Shown: in pieces, positions 57,946 through 64,000 of the stretch
Position numbering within the stretch: the stretch's first letter is position 1
Layout: each line of letters begins with the position of its first letter
NCBI GenBank assembly: GCA_002633025.1
Contig: NMRB01001716.1
Location: 69,854 to 133,853, forward strand
Length of the DNA stretch: 64,000 nt
Direction of reading: 5' to 3'
Origin: Notospermus geniculatus
Taxonomy: Eukaryota > Nemertea > Pilidiophora > Heteronemertea > Lineidae
Position numbers and translations under genes: made by a program
The notes under the pieces: generated by a model
Database searches by the model: none
Seen by the model: only the letters and a program-made list of their open reading frames with translations
Told to the model about the DNA's origin: nothing

Positions 57946-58340
57946 TCAACTGGAGATGATTTCAGAATTTGCCACGTTATCCATCATCCTCGCACAGGGG
58001 ATTGCCCGCCCCTTCAACTGAGCCATGGGATCAATGTTTAGGGTAGTAGCGCCTCGCGTATCCAAGCTCCCATGTCAACCTACAGCTTTTGTATAATAAT
58101 CAAACATTTGTTCAAGTGACTGTTACATGCCATTAATGTTTTTTTATGAAATAAACTTTTTAACATCGGAAAGTCCTTACTAACTCTTTATTTCTGTGTT
58201 ATCTTTGTGATACCTGTCACGTGTATTTCGCCCAAGTTTGGGGTGTAGCTTACAGATGCTTTGGACTGGGTTCAGATGTCTCTGAAAATTTCTCAAAAAT
58301 ATTTTCTTCCGTTCAGGGTCAGGTACAAATTTGGGTCAAA

Positions 58341-58441
58341 TTTTATAATTTGTAATTTATAAATAATTTATAAATATAATTTATAAATAATTTATAAAAT
58401 TTATAAATTTTATAAATTATAAAATTTATAATTTTATAATG
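58341..58441. repeat. AT palindrome cluster, B2
   Basis: B2 equivalent of 46948-47042. Confidence 0.85.
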
Positions 58442-58503
58442 AGCAGATATCACAACTTGAAAGATTTCTAATTATGTAATGAATATTTTATTACAGGCTC
58501 AGT

Positions 58504-58656
58504 CTATTCTAGAGTCTTGTACTGTTAAGTGCCAGCCTGAAGAAGACCCCGGTTGGGGTCGAAAATTTGCAAAATCTGGAAGTTGACTTCCTGTATATTA
58601 TCACGTTGTGTGTCAATTTTAGTGCTATTTCTTTCTTTGATTATTACAGGCTCAGT
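58504..58656. mobile_element. B2-only insertion flanked by 16-bp direct repeats
   Basis: Contains one arm of the GACCCC hairpin family (AAGACCCCGGTTGGGGTCGA). TTATTACAGGCTCAGT occurs at 58488-58503 and again at 58641-58656, once in B1. A target duplication this long is more typical of LINE-mediated retroposition than of a DNA MITE. Confidence 0.85.
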
Positions 58657-59444
58657 TGTCATATTTTAGCATCTCATCCAGGGTTCCTCTAAAATGTTAC
58701 CTCTGGCTTTTGTTAATCTGGAAATTTAGTAGCTTTGCTGACTGAACTTAATTCGTATACCAGGAATTTGTGCTGGCATATTTGTTCCAGTCCTTGCAGC
58801 TTAATGACATTTCAATATTTTTCTCTTCATCAAATTTTCATTGCTTTTCTCTGTATTTGTACATGTACTTTATAAAGCAATGGAACTTTATTTGTACTTT
58901 ATAAAGCAATGGAACTTTATTTGTACTTTATAAAGCAATGGAACTTTACTTGTACTTTATAAAGCAATGGAACTTTGAAACTTTATCTTCAAAGATCTGT
59001 TTGTGTCAGTATGTCCTGTGCACGTTGGAAATTTGCAAAGTTAAAAATGTGTTCTAATGTTTGTAATTTCTTCCTTAACATTTGTAAATTCGCCGATTAA
59101 TTTGTCCAGTTGAATATTTCACTAAATTCACGAATCTATTTCAGATATCCAGTGTCAGGCATCTGTAATCTATACCCCCTCCCAAACTGTTGCGTCAGCG
59201 TCAGGTCCTGTCCATGATTTGTCTCCGTTAACATAATTGTACACTTATTTTAGACCCTTCACACTGCCCCTTACCTGATATGAACCCGAATGGAGACTTT
59301 TGAAAATAATTTGAATTTCAAGCTTGGGATACGCGGAAGATTGGCAGAAATATTTTCCGCTTCGCAAAATTGACGTTAGAAGCAACCAGCTGTATTGAAA
59401 TCGACATCGCCAGCGGACATACCTAAGACCTTACCTAATATTCC

Positions 59445-59838
59445 AAGGTAAAAATTCAAGCTTGGATATTCAAGCTTTGGACATGATTTTATTGTGTTCG
59501 ATATATTTTTTTTTTGTTTCGAAAACATTTGTCAGAGAGTGTCTGGAACAAAATTTTCGTCACCATATCACTTTGTCAATTGTTCTCTTAACTCAATTAA
59601 CCTAACAAAAAACTGCTAACCGTAGCAGTTTTAGACCATACTTAATATTCAAAGGTAAAAATTCAAGCTTGGATATTCAAGCTTTGGACAGGATTTTATT
59701 GTGTTCGATATTTTTTGTTTTTGTTACGAAAATATTTGTTACAGAGTGTCTGGAACAAAATTTTCGTCACCATATAACTTGTCAATTGTTCTCTTAACTC
59801 GATTAATTAACCTAACAAAAAAACTGCTAACCGTAGTT
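59445..59838. repeat. 194-bp tandem pair, B2
   Basis: B2 equivalent of 47868-48258; both copies are kept, so this duplication predates the B1/B2 split. Confidence 0.88.
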
Positions 59839-60069
59839 CGGATCAAGCGAAACAAGTTCCCTCGGTATATTTCTCAATGCCGGTTAGAACTTGATGCATA
59901 AGGTAGTTGTTTTAATTTTCTCTGCATGTTGTTGTGCTATTAACGGTGATGGTGTTGCATGTTGTCGTTTTATGTGTTTGCACAGCTGCATTTATTGCAT
60001 TCATTCTCTGAAAACACTTTTCATTGCCTGAAAACGAGGTCACTTTTCATCTGTGTCTTGGATTACAGG

Positions 60070-60540
60070 AACAAGAAATGGTATTCAGAAATTTTAGTGG
60101 TATTCAGAAATTTGAATTGAATAGTTCTAGTGGAATGTTGTAGTGGTATTCTGAAATTAAACTATTTATTCTGAATGATAAATTCGTATTTTAAATATGG
60201 AGTGTGGTATTCTTAAAATGAAGTGGAGTAGTGGTATTCTGAAATTGAACTATTTATTCTGAATGATAAAGTGGTATTTTAAATATGGAGTGTGGTATTC
60301 TTAAAATGAAGTGGTATCCAAAAAATGGAGTGTGGTATTCTTAAAATGATGTGGTATTTTAAAATACGGAGTGGTATTCTAGATTGGGAATGGTAGTAAA
60401 ATAAATGGAGTGGTATTCTTAAAAGTGAAGTGGTGTTCTACTTCAAGAAATGATGCGATGGAGGTATTCTAAAATCAGTGCGTGGAAATGTAAAATAGTG
60501 TTTGGAAAATTAAGTGGGTTCAGAAATCAAATGATATTCA
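60070..60540. repeat. Degenerate GTGGTATTCTTAAAATG minisatellite, B2
   Basis: B2 equivalent of 48495-48960 with unit shuffling. Confidence 0.82.
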
Positions 60541-60561
60541 TTGTTTTCCTAATTTACCCCT

Positions 60562-60593
60562 GGGGGGGGGGGGNNNNNNNNGGGGGGGGGGGG
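60562..60593. other. Poly-G run with 8-base N gap
   Basis: G run, N at 60574-60581, G run. The B1 equivalent (49021-49032) is an unbroken G run. A sequencing or assembly weak point. Confidence 0.97.
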
Positions 60594-60779
60594 ATTTTTA
60601 CCTGGATTCTCAAGAAACTGATTGGTATTCTTAAAGCAGATTGGTCGCGTCTGTCCAAAGTGAACCAAAAATAATAAAACAACCTGTTTTATTCGTAGCA
60701 ACAACTGGTAAATGCATTGCAGTGGCCCTCCGAAAACTGTTCTGTGGAATCTTTGACTCAGAGCGAATAGTCTGCTTTA

Positions 60780-60925
60780 GGTCAATTCATACTTTGCGTT
60801 TTGCGCTTGTCCATTCCCTATTTGAGTGCGTGGTAGAAAAAGTAATTTTATTGTTGGTACCACACAAAAACTAAACAGAGGGAACGCACAAGCGCAAAGT
60901 GCAAAACGGAGAAGTATGAAACTAC
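60780..60925. mobile_element. TTCATACTTTGCGTTTTG hairpin, B2
   Basis: Single copy of the hairpin that is doubled in B1. Confidence 0.82.
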
Positions 60926-61041
60926 CCTTAATAAAAATAGAACCGAAACTGGTATCAATTGGATTCTCAGACTAAATCTAAATTAGTTTACCTTTTGAAA
61001 GAGACCACTGACTTGATTGAATTCATCTTCTTGGGCTGTTT

Positions 61042-61455
61042 AGGGCCTTCATACACTGATTGATGTTGAAAAATAGTGTTTTAAGGGCGTCGCACACTTG
61101 CGACTAAAATGGGGGCGCGACTACTGATGTGACTGGTACATCGCATGCGATAATTACCTTTGAGGTCGATCAGTGATGTCATCCACGACGTCACTGATCT
61201 TCCAAGGAAGCATTTGTCGCAAACGAGTCAATAAAGACTAAAAAAACTAAAAATATGTTCAGTCGCTGCTGTGGTCGCAAGGCCGGTCGCCTAGAAAATC
61301 GCTCGAAAAATCACTACTGTGCACCGCCCTTAAGACAACTTTTTCTGCATGCACACCACAAAGGAAAGGAAAATGTTATAAAAGGAATATTTTCAGATGA
61401 AGTCTCGTTGAGCACCCAGCTTTCGATTTTTGTCTGTCGGTGTATAAAGGCCTTT
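61042..61455. mobile_element. Foldback MITE before T2b, B2, with nested insertion
   Basis: Same element as 49470-49646 but interrupted by a second element at 61084-61331. Confidence 0.72.
61084..61331. mobile_element. Nested B2-only insertion
   Basis: About 248 bp with ends AGGGCGTCGCACAC / GTGCACCGCCCT, inserted in GTTTTAGACAAC of B1. The interior has GATCAGTGATGTCATCCACG / CGTCACTGATC inverted repeats. Target duplication unclear (TTA or less). Confidence 0.7.
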
Positions 61456-61470
61456 GGAGATTAAGATGCT

Positions 61471-61599
61471 CTGCTTCGGACTTGTTCCTCTTGAAATTCT
61501 TCCCAATCCAAGTCTGCTTCGGACTTGTTCCTCTTGAAATTCTTCCCAATCCAAGTCTGCTTCGGACTTGTTCCTCTTGAAATTCTTCCCAATCCAAGT
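61471..61599. repeat. 43-bp tandem repeat, three copies, B2
   Basis: CTGCTTCGGACTTGTTCCTC at 61471, 61514 and 61557. One copy in B1 (near 49662). It lies within 100-220 bp upstream of the T2b acceptor. Confidence 0.92.
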
Positions 61600-61693
61600 A
61601 ATATGATCGTAGAGTGACCTGATGTGTGTGATTAAAGTTCCGTCATTGTTTTGCTGTTCCACTCGTCTGATTTGTTGTTCTATTCTCTTTCAG

Positions 61694-61867
61694 ACGCGTG
61701 TAGTAAACGCTTTCCGCATGGGCTTAGAATCACGTTACGACAACATAGACAAACGTAGCCTTTCCTCTGTACACTCGCTCCAAAACCTGGGACGGTTAAT
61801 GTACCAAAAAAAAACATCTGTGGCGACTCCTTCTACCCAGCAAGAGCACCCCGAGACCGCGCTTTGA
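61694..61867 (+). CDS. ATP2B-like: PMCA C-terminal tail exon type T2b, intact
   Basis: Terminal exon of 57 codons plus TGA. Acceptor TCTCTTTCAG is preceded by a good pyrimidine tract; phase 0, so it joins in frame to the exon ending LTRLQHQ. It starts TRVVNAFRMGLESRYDNID, giving the second half of the calmodulin-binding domain. KRSLSSVHSLQNLGRLMYQK follows, equivalent to the RSVHSFHSL part of T1, then a short polar tail. The end ETAL fits a class I PDZ ligand and resembles the ETSL/ETSV ends known for vertebrate PMCA b variants. Compared with T1 the tail is half as long. It is the only undamaged T2-type exon in the window. It lies 48 kb downstream of the calmodulin-domain exon, behind both B blocks, so an intact transcript would need a very long intron unless part of the assembly is duplicated. 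Confidence 0.86.
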   Translation, partial: TRVVNAFRMGLESRYDNIDKRSLSSVHSLQNLGRLMYQKKTSVATPSTQQEHPETAL

Positions 61868-62585
61868 GCACGCAAACAATTATTTGAGGAGTACAACTGA
61901 TGATAGAGACTTGAGGAGATATTGTGCATTGCTTGAGACTACTGATAGTTCGATATTCGACAGTTCTGTGTACGAATGCAGTAGCCAAGTAGAGAGAATT
62001 GCTTACACAGAGCTCTGCACACGGAAACTTACTGGTAGTTTAAAATTCTTGCATAATCGAGAACTGTGAAATCGACGTGATGAAGAAAAGAACGAAATTG
62101 ACGTACATCGTTGACTGTAATGGCTTGTCGACTATTTTGGTATTCGCTGATGAGCAGTTAGGTTAGAACAAATGATTATGAAATTCAGTAAAAATGGTCA
62201 GAATTCTTGCAATCAACGCCGAGGTTGACTATGGATTTCACGAATACCTGACGATAATGATAATGATGTGTATATAATATGTACGTTTTTGTCCTGTCTA
62301 GATGCACTATATATATATACATGCGCAGCACTCACTTTGTACATATACGTGTGATTACTTTCTCTATTTCTCTGGCCGTTCGTCTCTGCTGCACTGGAGC
62401 ATGCCCTTAGTTTGTTGTCGAAACGTCGCAAGATTTTAAGATTTCTGGAGGTGTTATTGGGTGCATTCAGAAGCCAAATTTGGGCACCTGAATGAGGAAT
62501 GTTCTAATTCGCTCTCAGTAGACTGTCCCGATACTTCTTGTGAAAGCACCAGGTCGTAGTACTGATCAAATGATATTGTGCGATA
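61868..62585 (+). other. Probable 3'UTR of T2b and flank
   Basis: No AATAAA seen. Contains a TATATATATATACATG stretch near 62310. The poly(A) site is not determined. Confidence 0.45.
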
Positions 62586-62762
62586 TTACATGTATGTAAT
62601 GCAGGCGGGAACCAGAAATCTGAGATGTCGGTAGGCTAGCACCGTCACTGCCACATAAAAGCTGCGACACGACTGGGGAACGAACCCACAATCCCATTGT
62701 GGTGCCATAATGCTCCCAATCAGCTGGAAGATTTAAGTGGGGCATATTCCCAATTGGGTACT

Positions 62763-63169
62763 GGGTGTGTTTCAAAATTGGTCACCCAAGAAAATGGGGC
62801 AAAATTCAACTTTGAAATGATCACAAAGATTTGTGCCATTGATTTTCCAAAAATCAAATATAGTAATCAATAATTATTATAGACCTTTAGCTATTAGTTT
62901 CTCCACTTAGGTGTACACTTAGGGTATCAAAAAATATTGAGCTAAAATACCAGCAAAATCTATCATTCCATCTGACACCAAAACTTCTTTCTATTGTCAG
63001 ACTTTAAAGGGTTAATAGATCAATCAGTTTGCAGTGTCATAATTTAGACCTCCATGATACCTAGATCTGACATGAATATTGTAGAGTTTCAAGAAACAGC
63101 CTGTCACCAGTAGACAAAAAAATGGTGAATTTTTTTGGTGTCGGACGGAACACTTTTTGAAACACACCC
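62763..63169. mobile_element. Foldback element with GGGTGTGTTTCAAAA ends
   Basis: GGGTGTGTTTCAAAA (62763-62777) and TTTTTGAAACACACCC (63154-63169) are inverted repeats about 400 bp apart. The interior is AT-rich and non-coding. Confidence 0.75.
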
Positions 63170-63585
63170 TAAACTTCAGTTGTATCCTAGGGAATGTTCG
63201 AAAATAGTGTCCCGGAGATTCTACTTATGTGCATCCAAAAGCTGCTGATGCCAACCGATCAGACGTTTTCATTCATAACTGTTATGCAAAAATAGTTCTC
63301 GAACAGTATTCAAATTAGTAAAACGGACAATCTGTGCATGCTCCAGTGTTAAAAGTTGAGCCCGTAACAGCCATTTTGAATCACTATCAGGCATTATTCT
63401 GGCCCTGTAGCTTAGATAATGTGTGTTAGATTGATGTGGAATGCTAGAACAGGGTGTATATTTACAGCACATTAGAAACCTTGTAAACCTTTCACCTTCA
63501 CTTTCTCGATCAGCCATCATGCGTACCCTCAACAGGACAAGCAAATTTGTAGAATGGTTTTACAGGAAGGTTCGTCCCCTGAAGC
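63170..63585. other. No recognised feature
   Basis: Short ORFs only; no motif. Confidence 0.45.
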
Positions 63586-63730
63586 GGTGAATCCATTGTC
63601 GCGATCGTGGCTTAAGACGGGGTTGCGTTCCCTTGCGATCACCTTATATGGCAATCGGAAGTCCTTATATGGTAATCGTAAGGGACCGCAACCCCGTCTC
63701 AAGCCAAAATCGCAACAGTGGATCACCCGC
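63586..63730. mobile_element. Foldback element with GCGGTGAATCCATTGTCGCG ends
   Basis: GCGGTGAATCCATTG / CAGTGGATCACCCGC ends, GGCTTAAGACGGGGTTGCG / CGCAACCCCGTCTCAAGCC inner arms and a tandem CCTTATATGG pair in the middle. Confidence 0.85.
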
Positions 63731-64000
63731 TTAATTGAGATGAGGTACATGTTTCGTGTTTTTCACATCGTTCTGGCCAAAGGTACTTAGCTGAACTCAA
63801 GAATGTGACCAGGTCAAATTTACCAAAAGATAGTGGTGTTGCACAACACTAGATTATCCGTAGGGTTGGTGTAATCAATAGCTCTTTCACGGTGTCAGCT
63901 AAAGCTAGTCAACCATGACACTGGCTGCCGAGGGTTGTGCAACAGTCTTATTTGTGATCACACCATTACAGTTTAGTGACAAGAGGTCAGCCAAGTACCT
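63731..64000. other. Right edge, short palindromes only
   Basis: GGTGTTGCACAACACTAG palindrome near 63836 and GGTTGTGCAACAG near 63933, possibly the ends of one more foldback. Window ends without a gene. Confidence 0.45.

Larger units (their letters stand above)
49854..61747 (+). repeat. Duplicated block B2
   Basis: Direct copy of B1 joined to it at 49852/49854 with one unmatched base. B2-only insertions: 54248-54381, 58504-58656 and 61084-61331; it also has three copies of a 43-bp unit at 61471-61599 where B1 has one, and an N gap at 60574-60581. Confidence 0.93.

Overview
This 64 kb window is eukaryotic, intron-rich and very repeat-dense. It has no operons, no long ORFs and no bacterial-type genes. 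I recognise one gene, the 3' end of a plasma-membrane calcium ATPase (PMCA, ATP2B family) on the + strand. Many foldback MITEs, minisatellites and short palindromes, together with the sequence of the PMCA tail, suggest a marine invertebrate animal. An invertebrate deuterostome such as amphioxus, a hemichordate or an echinoderm would fit, but a lophotrochozoan cannot be excluded. The species is not identifiable from the sequence alone.

Gene content. Two internal PMCA exons lie at 12887-12994 (last transmembrane segment) and 13579-13761 (acidic linker plus the first half of the calmodulin-binding domain). C-terminal tail exons, each starting with the second half of the calmodulin-binding domain (x-R-V-V-[RN]-A-F-[KR]), occur five times: type T1 at 5743-6087 and 28714-29058 (identical protein, ending ETTI), type T2a at 35620-35783 (ending ETVC), a truncated T2b at 49799-49852, and an intact T2b at 61694-61867 (ending ETAL). 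The tails look like alternative last exons that would give one calcium pump different regulatory regions and PDZ-binding ends.

Layout. The window is built from two pairs of long direct duplications. A1 (left edge to 12384) matches A2 (23807-35624). B1 (36578-49852) matches B2 (49854-61747). The pairs differ by scattered substitutions and by about a dozen clean transposon insertions. The right end of each pair falls at or inside a T2-type tail exon. A1 puts a T1 tail exon upstream of the TM10 exon, which is not collinear with the protein. The duplications are either real rearrangements or two haplotypes of a very heterozygous animal assembled in tandem; the sequence cannot decide. An 8-base N gap inside a poly-G run (60574-60581) shows the assembly is imperfect here.

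Repeats. A foldback MITE of about 400 bp (family F1) is present 14 times. At least a dozen other foldback families occur, several nested in each other, with some filled and empty sites visible between the duplicated blocks. Large minisatellites have 76-, 63-, 58-, 43-, 38- and 26-bp units. A tRNA-derived SINE-like family has four copies. Everything else is unrecognised intron or intergenic sequence.
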